A DNA stretch of 64,000 nucleotides from UBA5794 sp963714375 (GTDB taxonomy: Bacteria > Actinomycetota > Acidimicrobiia > Spongiisociales > UBA5794): contig CAVQOG010000003.1 of the NCBI GenBank assembly GCA_963714375.1, forward strand, positions 372,001 through 436,000. The letters run 5' to 3'. Positions 28,536 to 37,571 of the stretch are shown here, in pieces. The translations under genes and the position numbers were made by a program. The notes beneath the pieces are model-generated. The model did not search any database. It saw nothing but the letters and a program-made list of their open reading frames with translations, and was not told the DNA's origin. Positions within the stretch are counted from its first letter, which is position 1. Every line of letters starts with the position of its first letter.

Positions 28536-28568
28536 AGGTCTGTTGGGGGGAATCAAGTCGTTGGAGGC

Positions 28569-29702
28569 ATGGCGCTCGCAGGCAATGATGGACCCATGCA
28601 ACAAAGGTTCTTGAAGTCAAGCGGTACGGGGACTGTCAGCCGCCTCGATGAAATGCCGGATCGCGCGGATCTCCATGGATGGCTTTGGATCGATATCGAA
28701 ACCGACGGAGCTGAGGGCCTAGATCTCGACGGGATCTCAGCGGAGCTCGAGCTCGACGCCCTCGCCGTTCGTGACGCCTTCGAGGACGATGACCTCCCCA
28801 AGGTCGATGACTTCGGGTCGCACCTTCTCGTCGTGCTGCACGGCCTGAGGGACGATACCGTCGAGACATACGAAGTCGATTGCTTCTTGACTTCCAACCG
28901 ACTCGTGACAGTCCACGGATCACCCTCACCTTCGATCGAGGCGCTTTGGGATCGGTTTGTACAGACACCGGATCTGGGCAACTGCTCGATCGACATCGTC
29001 CTTGCACAACTGGCAGACATATTGACCCGCAGACTCCATCACGTCATCGAGGTGTTCAACGACGGAATTGACGAGTTGATCACAATGGCACTTGAGGCCG
29101 ATCCGCAGCTACTCGGCGAGCTCATGGCAGTCCGATCGGATGTCTCTGGCATCCGACGTGCCGTGAGCCCGCAACGTGAGGCACTCGACGAACTGCGCAC
29201 GAGCCCCTCCTCCCTGGTATCTGATAGCGGTCGGAGACGATTCTCCGACGTGTTCGATGTGGCCGAACGGACGGCTCAGGGCCTCGAGAATGCCCGTACA
29301 GAACTGGCCGAAACACTGGACGCCTATCGCGGAGCCGAGGCTCGAAAAGCGACGGACGTCACGAAGGTTCTGACCATCTATGCGGCCATCATGCTTCCGC
29401 TGGGCTTGGTGGTCGGCTTCTTCGGTATGAACTTCGTTGATCTACCCGGATTGAAGACAACATGGGGCTGGATTGCCGTGTCCGTGTTCATGGTCGCAAT
29501 CGCCATCGGTTCGCTCATCGTATTCGCTTCGGTCGGTTGGATACGCCGTCCATCAGCGCGGCAGGCCACAACGACTCTTGGCCGTGGCCTGATCGAGGCA
29601 GCTCGTGCACCCGTGCACATTGGTGCTGCGGCATTCGTCGCCTCAACAAAGCCCCTGCGTGCGACCGCGGCGCGCGTCAAACGGGATGGACCTGACAGCT
29701 GA
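28569..29702 (+). CDS. corA: CorA-type magnesium/cobalt transporter
   Basis: 377 residues. A large cytoplasmic N-terminal domain with a long helical arm (about 130-300), then two C-terminal transmembrane helices with the CorA selectivity motif GMN in GFFGMNFVDLPG (about residue 283-285). A polar, basic tail follows. Start is uncertain: GGAG is too close to ATG 28569; ATG 28596 is an alternative. Sits 33 bp after the RimK operon and before a convergent MscS gene, so cation/osmotic functions cluster here. Confidence 0.85.
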   Translation: MALAGNDGPMQQRFLKSSGTGTVSRLDEMPDRADLHGWLWIDIETDGAEGLDLDGISAELELDALAVRDAFEDDDLPKVDDFGSHLLVVLHGLRDDTVETYEVDCFLTSNRLVTVHGSPSPSIEALWDRFVQTPDLGNCSIDIVLAQLADILTRRLHHVIEVFNDGIDELITMALEADPQLLGELMAVRSDVSGIRRAVSPQREALDELRTSPSSLVSDSGRRRFSDVFDVAERTAQGLENARTELAETLDAYRGAEARKATDVTKVLTIYAAIMLPLGLVVGFFGMNFVDLPGLKTTWGWIAVSVFMVAIAIGSLIVFASVGWIRRPSARQATTTLGRGLIEAARAPVHIGAAAFVASTKPLRATAARVKRDGPDS

Positions 29703-29709
29703 TCGGCCA

Positions 29710-30615
29710 TCAGTCGGTGCGCTGAATCCGAATCGGATCAACCACAACCGTCCGACCTGTTGGATACGCGAGTTCGACGGTCGGTTCCTGAGCAATTGCG
29801 GTCAGGAGTGAACGCCACACGGCATCCTCGATGCCGCGACGGGACCTTGCTTCAACGAGGAGGCGGCCGGTCAAGACGACACCACTGGCTGTCGTAGACA
29901 CGTACACCGTTGGCTTCAGTTCCTGAAACTTGATCATGTAGTCCCGGGTCGTGCTCACAATCCGCTGGTGCCTCCTCAGCTCTTCCTCACTGATTGCGAC
30001 GGATGCCAGCGCGTCCAGAACCAGTTCTTCTGCTCGCTTCCAGTCAGATTCGAACGTAACGGCGACGGGGACTTCGTGCCAAATGTGGAAAAACCCTTCC
30101 GTGAAATTCGCCGTCGGGTACTTGAAGAGGTAGCCATTTGGGATGTGAACAACGCGGCCCGTTGACTGATCGGCGTCAACCCAATTGCGAATCTCGAGCA
30201 CGGTGAATCGGAACACCCTCAGATCGATGACATCGCCAGCGGTTCCGTTGATCTCGATTCGATCTCCGACCTTGAACGGACGTCGAAACACGACGAAGAA
30301 CCAACCGGCGATATCAAGGAAGACGTCGGCCAACGCAATGGCCAACCCAGCAGCCAGCAATCCGAGGAAGGTTCCGAGATCATCAAAGAACGGAAGCCAC
30401 ACCCACGACATAGCGAGCACGAAGATGGTGGTTGCCACATAGGAGAGGGTCTTTCGCGCGCGGAACATCAGTTCAGGCTCCGTCACCTTGCGGCTGATCC
30501 ATCGTGCAATCACCCATCGAAGGACGACGAGCACAACGAGGACCGCAACCGTTGCACTTATTCGATACGCGATATCTGCGGAGATGCCGAGCGTGTCCTC
30601 AATCCAAGTTCTCAT
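29710..30615 (-). CDS. MscS-family mechanosensitive channel
   Basis: 301 residues. Three N-terminal transmembrane helices (about 15-110) end in a pore-type helix, ALADVFLDIAGWFFVVFRRPF, then the MscS beta domain VGDRIEINGTAGDVIDLRVFRF and VHIPNGYLFKYPTANFT, the family signature. Cytoplasmic C-terminal domain as in small MscS. Convergent with corA, 7 bp apart, suggesting a shared short 3' region. Likely opens on membrane tension to release solutes. Confidence 0.87.
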   Translation of the reverse strand: MRTWIEDTLGISADIAYRISATVAVLVVLVVLRWVIARWISRKVTEPELMFRARKTLSYVATTIFVLAMSWVWLPFFDDLGTFLGLLAAGLAIALADVFLDIAGWFFVVFRRPFKVGDRIEINGTAGDVIDLRVFRFTVLEIRNWVDADQSTGRVVHIPNGYLFKYPTANFTEGFFHIWHEVPVAVTFESDWKRAEELVLDALASVAISEEELRRHQRIVSTTRDYMIKFQELKPTVYVSTTASGVVLTGRLLVEARSRRGIEDAVWRSLLTAIAQEPTVELAYPTGRTVVVDPIRIQRTD

Positions 30616-30690
30616 ACGTCCATCGTAGGATCCACCGCACCTGATGTGTGCCCCAATGGCACGACGTCGTTGGCCGATCAGGCGAGAACG

Positions 30691-31431
30691 TCAGTGTTCT
30701 ACCACGCCAGCCAAATCCGCCTGGGACCGATTCGCTATCCCAAGGTGGAGTCGCGTCAGACGCTTGAGGTATGCGAGCTGGACAGGCGTGAGCCGTCCGC
30801 ACACATAGTCCCAATGCAGCGCGACCCGTTCACCGACCTCAAGGACGGAACTGGCAAGCGACCGACGAACCACTTCCTTGCGAAGCGGTCCCATTGCCAG
30901 TCGTGCACCATCCCAGGTGAGTGGATTTGACTCAACCACCACCCCTGCCTCGTTGTTCGATACGACGCTGCCCCACCTGATGCGACACTGATCGATAACC
31001 GACAAGGCCTGGTCGGTGTGGCCGGACTTGAGTAATCCGACCCACGGATAGGCACAGAACACATGGAACGCGTGGTTGGGCTTGCCATCGGGTATCTCAG
31101 ACTCCAATGTTGACCATGAATCACCTGCCCGATGGCGGAACCGTTCGTCAAGGGAGTTTCCCCACACGAGCATGTCGATTTCATCGAGCAACTCGTTGCC
31201 GATCCAATACGCCTCCACGACTTTCTGATCGAGCGGATCTCTCCCGACGCAACCCCCGATGAGTTCGAGGTATGGCCACGCCCCCTCAAACTGCTGAGCA
31301 ATGTGGGCGAGTTCAGCTGCGGCGTCCACCGATACGAGACCCTCTGTCAGTCCGCTGTCAGACGGGCCACAATATCCAAGAGCGTTTGGCGGAAATGCGA
31401 AGCTTGCAAAAAGGGACGGACCGTGGTTCAC
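30691..31431 (-). CDS. DUF6390-like protein linked to hydrogenase locus
   Basis: 246 residues from GTG 31431, whose GTGA overlaps the stop of the EamA gene; the longer frame to 31848 is a shadow of that gene. It starts with LFASFAFPPNALGYCGP, then a helical domain rich in Trp and His (WPYLELIGG, AYWIGNELLDEID, HAFHVFCAYPWVGLL). I recall a family of unknown function (DUF6390) of this kind near actinobacterial [NiFe] hydrogenase genes, which fits the divergent operon here. Identification is from memory. Confidence 0.6.
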   Translation of the reverse strand: MNHGPSLFASFAFPPNALGYCGPSDSGLTEGLVSVDAAAELAHIAQQFEGAWPYLELIGGCVGRDPLDQKVVEAYWIGNELLDEIDMLVWGNSLDERFRHRAGDSWSTLESEIPDGKPNHAFHVFCAYPWVGLLKSGHTDQALSVIDQCRIRWGSVVSNNEAGVVVESNPLTWDGARLAMGPLRKEVVRRSLASSVLEVGERVALHWDYVCGRLTPVQLAYLKRLTRLHLGIANRSQADLAGVVEH

Positions 31432-32399
31432 GGTCCCAGCTCGGGCTGCACCGTTTTGGATAGCCGCAGACTGGCCGTGACAATCGCGACGGTGGTCCCG
31501 ACAACAACGAGTGCCAACCCGAGCGCTGGCGGAAGGGCGGTTCCTGACACGGCGGATCGCAGGATCGCTGTTACGACAGCGCCCCCGACCAGGATCGCGG
31601 TGACGTCGACGGCAGGGGCAAGAGCCAACGCTGCGTACCAACAGGCGACGAAACAAGCGAGCACCACACCCGTCACAAGCACCCAGCCGATCTGGGACGC
31701 CGACACATGCCCGATACCCAGAATCGATCCGTTCGCGACTCCGAATACGGTCAGAGCGACCGCGCCACCAGCCATGCGCGCAACCCCGACAGTGAGAAAG
31801 GACAATGTAGCGAGAAGCCGCTTGGCAAGGATGATCTCGACAGACCAAAGCAATGTTGCACCCAGGATCATGGCTTCACCCACCCCGAAGAACACATCTC
31901 CAACGCCACCGATGAGGAGGAGCTGTCCAATGACAAGCAGACCTATGGCAAGGATGTGGAAAGGCTTGACCTTCTCACGGAGGAGCCCGACAGCCAGAAT
32001 CCCGACCCAGACAACCAGCGTCTTGTGAATGAATGCAGCCTGCCCACTCGATGCCCTCGCAAGGCCCTCGAAGAACAAGGCGAACGCAACGGCACCGCCG
32101 AACAGGGCCACCAACCCAAGGCCGAACCATTGTCGCCTCGACGATGGCTTCGCCAAACCAGCAGCAGGGTGGTGCCGACGGCTCGCCACAACGGCGGTCG
32201 CCACCAACACAACGGCAGCAACGAGATTCTTCAACGTCGTGTAGGTCGTCGGGGAGGCGGTTCCCACCCACGCACTGACGCCATACCCATTGATGAACAC
32301 GGCAACACCGCTGATGAGGGCCGCCGCCACAGCGAGCGCGACTCCGTTGCGCCGAGAAGTGAGCGATCGGACCCGTGAAGACTTCGACATCAATTCCAT
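31428..32399 (-). CDS. EamA/DMT-family transporter
   Basis: About 323 residues with ten hydrophobic helices in two five-helix halves, the EamA (drug/metabolite transporter) layout. The end of each half has the usual features: GLARASSGQAAFIHKTLVVWVGI in the first and LALAPAVDVTAILVGGAVV in the second. Start uncertain among TTG 32411, ATG 32399 and ATG 32390. Divergent from the hydrogenase operon with about 120 bp between. A role in nickel or sulfur compound transport is possible but not shown. Confidence 0.75.
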   Translation of the reverse strand: MELMSKSSRVRSLTSRRNGVALAVAAALISGVAVFINGYGVSAWVGTASPTTYTTLKNLVAAVVLVATAVVASRRHHPAAGLAKPSSRRQWFGLGLVALFGGAVAFALFFEGLARASSGQAAFIHKTLVVWVGILAVGLLREKVKPFHILAIGLLVIGQLLLIGGVGDVFFGVGEAMILGATLLWSVEIILAKRLLATLSFLTVGVARMAGGAVALTVFGVANGSILGIGHVSASQIGWVLVTGVVLACFVACWYAALALAPAVDVTAILVGGAVVTAILRSAVSGTALPPALGLALVVVGTTVAIVTASLRLSKTVQPELGP

Positions 32400-32496
32400 C
32401 ACCGTGCCCAATCCTAGACTGAGGGCAACACTGACAGGCGGTGCTGATACTCGGATCGCGCCAAGTGCGGATCATTCGATTCGGCGAAGCGGAGGG

Positions 32497-32510
32497 GTCC
32501 GGCACCGGAC
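32497..32510 (+). promoter_or_regulatory. inverted repeat just upstream of hydB
   Basis: GTCCGG-CA-CCGGAC, a perfect 6-bp inverted repeat that ends one base before the AGGAG ribosome site of hydB. It could be an operator or an RNA hairpin shielding the ribosome site. No promoter motif was assigned. Confidence 0.35.
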
Positions 32511-32519
32511 AGGAGCGAC

Positions 32520-33635
32520 GTGACCGGGAAGGTGCTCAGCACCGAATCGTTCGAGGACCTGATCCCACTGCTCCGTGGTCTTGGCTACACGGTGGTCGCT
32601 CCGACCCGAAGAGAGCAAACAATCGCCTACGCCGAGATCGATGCAGCAGATGATCTGCCGCTGGGATGGACTGACCGCCAAGAAGCCGGAACGTACCGAA
32701 CCGAACGGCGCTCAGACAATGCCTACTTCGGGTACAACGTTGGGCCCCGCACACTCAAACAGTGGTTCTTTCCTCCTCGCCAGACGCTGCTGACGATCAC
32801 AAGCGCCGTATCAGGGTTGAGCTTCGCCCCCGAACCCATCTCCGAACAGCGGTACGCATTCATCGGAGTTCGCGCATGTGATCTCGCAGCAGCTCGGATT
32901 CAGGACGAGGTATTCGCCAACGCACCATCGTCGGACCCGCACTACGTGACAACCCGAACCCACGCCTTCACCGTGGCTGTCAACTGCGGCGAGGCAGGCG
33001 GCACTTGTTTCTGCACATCGATGGGAACGGGTCCGCAATGCAGCGACGGTTACGACCTCGTGGTAACCGAAGTCATCGAAGCAAAGCGTCACGAGTTCAT
33101 CGTCGAGGCCGGCACCGCCACTGGCGAAACGGTGCTGAGCCGCCTGACCGGGAGATCGTCGACGCCAGCCGACACGGCAGACGTCGACCGAATCGTCGCG
33201 GGGGCCGCGGCCGACATGGGCCGAACCATGCCTGCGAATGAAACCCACGATCTCCTGACCGCAAACCTTGAGCACCAGATTTGGCAATCCATCGGCGATC
33301 GGTGTCTCAGCTGCGCAAACTGCACGCTGGTGTGCCCCACATGTTTCTGCTCGACCGTCACCGATGTCACCGACCTTGAAGGAACAGCAAGGAGGGAGCG
33401 ATCCTGGGACTCGTGCTTTGGGCTTGAGTTCACAAACCTTCACAACCATCCTGTCCGCTCCTCGCCTGCGTCGCGCTACCGCCAGTGGATGACACACAAG
33501 CTCGCCTACTGGTACGACCAATTCGATTCATCGGGCTGTGTCGGGTGTGGTCGATGCATCACCTGGTGCCCGGTCGGAATCGATATCACTGCCGAGATCG
33601 CAGAACTCCAGAAGAAAGCCGAGGTATCGACATGA
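32520..33635 (+). CDS. hydB: group 3b [NiFe] hydrogenase Fe-S (beta) subunit
   Basis: 371 residues from GTG 32520, preceded by AGGAG. The N-terminal two-thirds matches the sulfhydrogenase beta-subunit type (FIGVRACDLAAARIQDEVF, NCGEAGGTCFCTSMGTGP). Two ferredoxin-type clusters follow: CLSCANCTLVCPTCFC near residue 262 and CVGCGRCITWCPVGID near residue 340, ligands for [4Fe-4S] clusters that carry electrons between the gamma and delta subunits. First gene of the operon hydB-cNMP-hydG-hydD-hydA. Confidence 0.88.
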   Translation: MTGKVLSTESFEDLIPLLRGLGYTVVAPTRREQTIAYAEIDAADDLPLGWTDRQEAGTYRTERRSDNAYFGYNVGPRTLKQWFFPPRQTLLTITSAVSGLSFAPEPISEQRYAFIGVRACDLAAARIQDEVFANAPSSDPHYVTTRTHAFTVAVNCGEAGGTCFCTSMGTGPQCSDGYDLVVTEVIEAKRHEFIVEAGTATGETVLSRLTGRSSTPADTADVDRIVAGAAADMGRTMPANETHDLLTANLEHQIWQSIGDRCLSCANCTLVCPTCFCSTVTDVTDLEGTARRERSWDSCFGLEFTNLHNHPVRSSPASRYRQWMTHKLAYWYDQFDSSGCVGCGRCITWCPVGIDITAEIAELQKKAEVST

Positions 33636-34087
33636 ACCTGCAGCATTGGAGAGATCGGAGCCCGCTGCTCACCGACCTCTCCGACACGTCATTTGCATTT
33701 CTAGAGTCGATCGCCTACGAGATCTCCGTTGGCAAGGATGAGACCCTCTTCAGGGTGGGTTCCACCGCTGACCACCTGTATCTCGTCACCGGTGGCACAG
33801 TCGCACTGCGGATAACCGGTCCATCCGGTCCCCCGGTGACCCTCCAAACCCTTGGTGAAGGGAGTCTTGTCGGTCTGAGCTGGCGCCTCCCGCCGTACCG
33901 CTGGCAGTGGACGTGCCAAACCGTCGTTGATTCAACGCTTGCTGCATTCGATGCCAACGACCTTCTCACCGAATGCGAGCGGAACACGGAGCTTGACCGG
34001 GACCTTTGGCGGGTCGTTGCGCAGGAATCGTCCAAGCGCCTCCACAATGTCAGGCTGCAACTCCTCGACCTGTTCGGATCGGGATGA
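33632..34087 (+). CDS. cyclic nucleotide-binding domain protein in hydrogenase operon
   Basis: 151 residues from ATG 33632, overlapping the hydB stop (ATGA). A single CRP-like beta-roll: FLESIAYEISVGKDETLFRVGSTADHLYLVTGGTVAL, then GEGSLVGLSW. No helix-turn-helix follows, so it does not look like a DNA-binding regulator; it is more likely an allosteric or accessory subunit. Such stand-alone domains recur between beta and gamma subunit genes in group 3b operons. Confidence 0.8.
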   Translation: MNLQHWRDRSPLLTDLSDTSFAFLESIAYEISVGKDETLFRVGSTADHLYLVTGGTVALRITGPSGPPVTLQTLGEGSLVGLSWRLPPYRWQWTCQTVVDSTLAAFDANDLLTECERNTELDRDLWRVVAQESSKRLHNVRLQLLDLFGSG

Positions 34088-34088
34088 G

Positions 34089-34952
34089 ATGATCGAAACG
34101 GGCCGACAGTCGGATGCACCCGAATTGTCTGAATCGATGCTGCCACGACCGTTCAACGTCACCGCGCGCGCCCTCGAGACAATCGACACCGTCACACTCG
34201 ACTTCCAAGCAGCAGACAATGGGCCCCCAATCAGCTTTGCCCCGGGCCAGTTCACGATGATCTACGCATTCGGGATCGGGGAAGTACCCATCTCGATCTC
34301 AGGCGATCCGGAATCACCCGAAGTACTCACACACACCATCCGCGCGGTTGGCGCTGTCACCAATGCGCTGTTTGATCTTCAAGTGGGTGACAGTGTGGGT
34401 ATCCGAGGACCGTACGGAACCGGTTGGCCGATGGAGCGCGCACAAGCACGCGACGTTCTGATTATCGCTGGCGGTATCGGTCTCGCGCCAGTGCGACCAG
34501 CGATCAAGAGCATCATGTCGAATCGTGACAGATATCAATCGGTATCGATTGTGTACGGTGCTCGGACACCACATGATCTCCTTTTTGGGGAGGAACTCCG
34601 TGGGTGGAAGTCTCGGCTCGATGTCAATGTCCAGGTGACGGTGGATCGAGACACACCACAATGGACAGGAGATGTCGGCGTCGTCACCCCGTTGATCGAT
34701 CGGCTCTCCTTCGATCCGGACAATGTCGTCGTGATTGAGTGCGGCCCCGAGATCATGATGCGGGTCGTCGCCAGGGAATTGCTGCGCCGAGGTATTGCGC
34801 CATCGGATATCTACGTAAGCCTGGAACGCAACATGAAGTGTGCAGTCGGTTTCTGCGGTCATTGTCAATTCGGTGCCTCTTTCCTCTGCAAGGACGGACC
34901 GGTATTGCCCTATGAGGCAGTCAGCGACCTCTTGTCGGTGGAGCAGCTATGA
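34089..34952 (+). CDS. hydG: group 3b [NiFe] hydrogenase FAD/NAD(P)-binding (gamma) subunit
   Basis: 287 residues. FAD domain about 15-110 (FAPGQFTMIYAFGIGEVPISI, GIRGPYGTGWP), NAD(P) domain about 115-235 (IIAGGIGLAPVRPAI, IVYGARTPHDLLFGEE), and a C-terminal [2Fe-2S] site CAVGFCGHCQFGASFLC. It passes electrons between H2 and NAD(P)H, as in dihydroorotate dehydrogenase electron-transfer subunits and the HydG of Pyrococcus. Starts one base after the cNMP gene stop; the next gene overlaps by 4 bases. Confidence 0.9.
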   Translation: MIETGRQSDAPELSESMLPRPFNVTARALETIDTVTLDFQAADNGPPISFAPGQFTMIYAFGIGEVPISISGDPESPEVLTHTIRAVGAVTNALFDLQVGDSVGIRGPYGTGWPMERAQARDVLIIAGGIGLAPVRPAIKSIMSNRDRYQSVSIVYGARTPHDLLFGEELRGWKSRLDVNVQVTVDRDTPQWTGDVGVVTPLIDRLSFDPDNVVVIECGPEIMMRVVARELLRRGIAPSDIYVSLERNMKCAVGFCGHCQFGASFLCKDGPVLPYEAVSDLLSVEQL

Positions 34953-35734
34953 CGACGACCGTGGCCACAAGACCGAAGCTTGCCGTGTGGAAGTTCGCGT
35001 CCTGTGACGGATGCCAACTGACGCTGCTCGACTGTGAGGACCAGTTCCTCTCGATCACCGGCGTTGTCGACATCGCTTACTTTCCCGAGGCAACCCGTGC
35101 CACGAGCGAGGGCCCGTATGACCTTTCGATCGTCGAGGGGTCGGTAACCACACAGCACGATGCGGACCGCATCCAAGACATCCGCAGGATGTCAAAGACG
35201 TTGATCACCATCGGCGCCTGTGCGACCGCTGGCGGAATCCAGTCACTGAAGAACTGGGCAGATGTCGATGAGTTCATCTCGATCGTGTACGCACATCCCG
35301 ATTACATCAGTTCCTTGGACACCTCAACGCCGATCTCGGACCACGTCCAAGTCGACTTCGAGCTGCGCGGATGCCCAATTTCGAAGGAGCAACTGATCGA
35401 GGTCATCGACGCGTTCGTATCGGGTCGGAAACCAACGACACCCAAGCACAGCGTCTGCGTCGAGTGCAAGCTCCGCGCAACATCGTGCATCATGGTCGCA
35501 CATGGAACTCCTTGTATGGGTCCGATAACCCAGGCTGGCTGTGGTGCCCTTTGCCCTGCGTACAACCGGGGCTGCTACGGATGTTTCGGACCGTGCGAAA
35601 CCCCGAACATCGGGTCCCTGCGCACGGCTTGGCATGCAATCGGTGCAGACGACGTCGACCTGGTCCGTGCGTTGCGAACGTTCAACGCCTACGCCCCCGA
35701 ATTCCAACAAGCGAGTGACCTCTATGCCAAATGA
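34949..35734 (+). CDS. hydD: group 3b [NiFe] hydrogenase small (delta) subunit
   Basis: 261 residues. Proximal cluster ligands CDGC (about residues 19-22), then GACATAGG and RGCPISKEQL. The later block CVECKLRATSC...GTPCMGPITQAGCGALCPAYNRGCYGCFGPC supplies Cys for the medial and distal clusters. No twin-arginine signal, so it is cytoplasmic like other group 3b enzymes. The last about 38 residues (from SLRTAWHAIGADD) are copied in the 124-bp tandem duplication that follows; the stop at 35732-35734 overlaps an ATG at 35731. Confidence 0.9.
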   Translation: MTTTVATRPKLAVWKFASCDGCQLTLLDCEDQFLSITGVVDIAYFPEATRATSEGPYDLSIVEGSVTTQHDADRIQDIRRMSKTLITIGACATAGGIQSLKNWADVDEFISIVYAHPDYISSLDTSTPISDHVQVDFELRGCPISKEQLIEVIDAFVSGRKPTTPKHSVCVECKLRATSCIMVAHGTPCMGPITQAGCGALCPAYNRGCYGCFGPCETPNIGSLRTAWHAIGADDVDLVRALRTFNAYAPEFQQASDLYAK

Positions 35735-35858
35735 ACGTTCGCTGCGCACGGCATGGCACGCAATCGGTGCAGACGACGTCGACTTGGTCCGTGCGTTGCG
35801 AACGTTCAACGCCTATGCCCCCGAGTTCCGCGAAGCAGGTGATCTCTATTCCAAATGA
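35616..35858 (+). repeat. 124-bp tandem duplication across the hydD-hydA junction
   Basis: Two near-identical copies lie head to tail with a 124-base period (for example CTGCGCACGG at 35618 and 35742). Each carries the hydD C-terminal coding part followed by the hydD stop and hydA start area. Because 124 is not a multiple of three, the second hydD tail is in a new frame. The bases aligned with the copy-1 ATG (35724) read ATT (35848) in copy 2. Confidence 0.9.
35724..35858 (+). pseudogene. orphan frame: hydA start fused to duplicated hydD tail
   Basis: From ATG 35724 a 44-residue frame reads MPNERSLRTAWHAIGADD and on to the hydD-type end AGDLYSK. It joins the probable ancestral hydA start (MPNE) to the duplicated hydD C-terminus and stops at 35858. 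It is a by-product of the tandem duplication, not a known protein; it might still be translated. Confidence 0.55.
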
Positions 35859-37152
35859 ACCACGCGAAATCGCCGTCGACTACCTGGCACGGGTCGAGGG
35901 CGAAGGCGCCATGTATCTCAAGATCGACGGCGACGAGGTCCTTGATCTTCAGTTCAATATTTTCGAGCCCCCACGGTTCTACGAGGCATTCCTAAGAGGA
36001 AGACGGTTCAGCGAGGCACCGGACATCACCGCACGGATCTGTGGGATCTGCCCGGTTGCCTACCAGACAAGTTCGATCAATGCGATGGAGCACGCCGCAC
36101 AGGTCGAAGTCGGCGAGGGAATCCGGGCACTTCGACGTCTCCTCTACTGCGGGGAGTGGATCGAGTCGCACACCCTCCACGTCTACATGCTCCATGCACC
36201 CGATTTCCTCGGGTATCCGAGCGCGATCGAGATGGCTGCCGTCATGCCCGAGGTCGTCACGAATGCGCTGCGTCTCAAAAAGCTCGGGAACTCCATCATG
36301 ACCATCGTCGGGGGAAGAGAGATTCATCCGGTCAACGTCAGGGTTGGTGGGTTCTATCGGGCACCAACGAAGGAGGAGCTACGATCACTCATCGAGGAGC
36401 TCGAATGGGGAATCGGTGTCGCTCAAGAAACCGTGGCCCTCGTTGCCGGGTTCGACTTCCCCGATTTCGAGATGGACTACGAGTTCGTAGCGCTCCAGCA
36501 TCCCGACGAATACGCGATCACTGATGGCCGAATTGTGTCGAATCGAGGACTCAGCATCGACGTTACCGAGTGGAGGAGTCACTTCGAGGAGTCCCATGTA
36601 CCGTGGTCAAATGCTCTCCACGCTCGGTTGAAAGAGCGCGGCACCTATCACGTCGGGCCGATGGCTCGGTTCGCCCTGAACGGCGACCAACTGACGCCGC
36701 TCGCTGCAAGAGCTGCAGATGCAGTCGGCCTTGTTCCTGGCGTTTCGAACCCTTTCAAGAGCATCATCGTGCGGGCTGTCGAGATCTTGTTCGCATGCGA
36801 GGAATCGCTCAGAATCATCAACGGCTACGCACCTCCAGAACCGCCCTTTGTCGCGGTCGAGCCAAGATCGGCTGTCGGCCACGGCGCGAGCGAGGCGCCA
36901 CGTGGTCTGCTGTACCACCGATACGAGGTCGATGCAGGGGGGCTCATCGCTGATGCCCAGATCGTTCCGCCAACTTCACAGAACCAGGCATCCATAGAGG
37001 ACGACCTTCGCCGATTTGTACCCGGGAGAACCCACCTCGACGACGAAACGCTGCAGTGGAAGCTTGAACAGGCAATCAGGAACTATGACCCATGCATTTC
37101 GTGTGCAACGCACTTTCTCGACCTCACGGTTGAGAGGGTTGGCGAGCCATGA
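35839..37152 (+). CDS. hydA: group 3b [NiFe] hydrogenase large (alpha) subunit
   Basis: 437 residues from GTG 35839. L1 motif RICGIC (about 66-71) and L2 motif DPCISCATH (about 417-425) supply the four Cys that hold the NiFe centre, and the LDLTVERVGEP tail after the His would be removed by the maturation protease. The conserved VDYLARVEGEG begins at about residue 13, so the start must lie upstream of it. The ancestral ATG is ATT in this copy (35848), so GTG 35839, the ATT itself, or ATG 35731 (47 extra duplicate-coded residues, overlapping the hydD stop) are the options. Confidence 0.88.
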   Translation: MISIPNEPREIAVDYLARVEGEGAMYLKIDGDEVLDLQFNIFEPPRFYEAFLRGRRFSEAPDITARICGICPVAYQTSSINAMEHAAQVEVGEGIRALRRLLYCGEWIESHTLHVYMLHAPDFLGYPSAIEMAAVMPEVVTNALRLKKLGNSIMTIVGGREIHPVNVRVGGFYRAPTKEELRSLIEELEWGIGVAQETVALVAGFDFPDFEMDYEFVALQHPDEYAITDGRIVSNRGLSIDVTEWRSHFEESHVPWSNALHARLKERGTYHVGPMARFALNGDQLTPLAARAADAVGLVPGVSNPFKSIIVRAVEILFACEESLRIINGYAPPEPPFVAVEPRSAVGHGASEAPRGLLYHRYEVDAGGLIADAQIVPPTSQNQASIEDDLRRFVPGRTHLDDETLQWKLEQAIRNYDPCISCATHFLDLTVERVGEP

Positions 37153-37571
37153 CCCGGAAGCTGATCGGGGTCGGAAACCCCGACCGAGGCGACGATGCCG
37201 CCGGCTGGGAGGTTGCCGGTTCGGTCTCCACATGGGAGGTTGACAGACGGAGGGCTGGATCGCTTGATCTCATTGACCTGTGGGAGAAGGACGACGATGT
37301 CGTGATCGTTGACGCGATGCGTTCTGGTGCGGAACCAGGAACGGTCCGAAGGTTCGACGCGTTGGTTGAGGATCTACCCGTGGGAGCTTTCACATCCACG
37401 CACGCATTCGGCCCTGCTGCTGTCATAGAACTGGCGCGAGTCATGGATCGACTACCAAGATCACTCTCCGTCATCGGGATCGAGGTTGCCGATACCTCCC
37501 ATGGCGCTGGCATGACATCCAGCGTTGCCAATGCGGTTCGCTCGGTTGCCCGGGAGCTTGAGCATGCATGA
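37149..37571 (+). CDS. [NiFe] hydrogenase maturation protease
   Basis: 140 residues, HyaD/HycI/FrxA type: GVGNPDRGDDAAGW (nickel-sensing Asp near residue 15) and VVIVDAMRSGAEPG with the second metal Asp, then STHAFGP with the His. It should clip the C-terminal peptide of HydA after nickel insertion. Overlaps hydA by 4 bases and hypA by 8, so it is part of the same operon. Confidence 0.88.
   Translation: MTRKLIGVGNPDRGDDAAGWEVAGSVSTWEVDRRRAGSLDLIDLWEKDDDVVIVDAMRSGAEPGTVRRFDALVEDLPVGAFTSTHAFGPAAVIELARVMDRLPRSLSVIGIEVADTSHGAGMTSSVANAVRSVARELEHA

Noticed and set aside
35731..35838. ATG 35731 as the natural hydA start
   Set aside because: The first 36 codons come from the duplicated hydD tail read out of frame and have no hydrogenase-like features; kept only as an alternative in the hydA entry.
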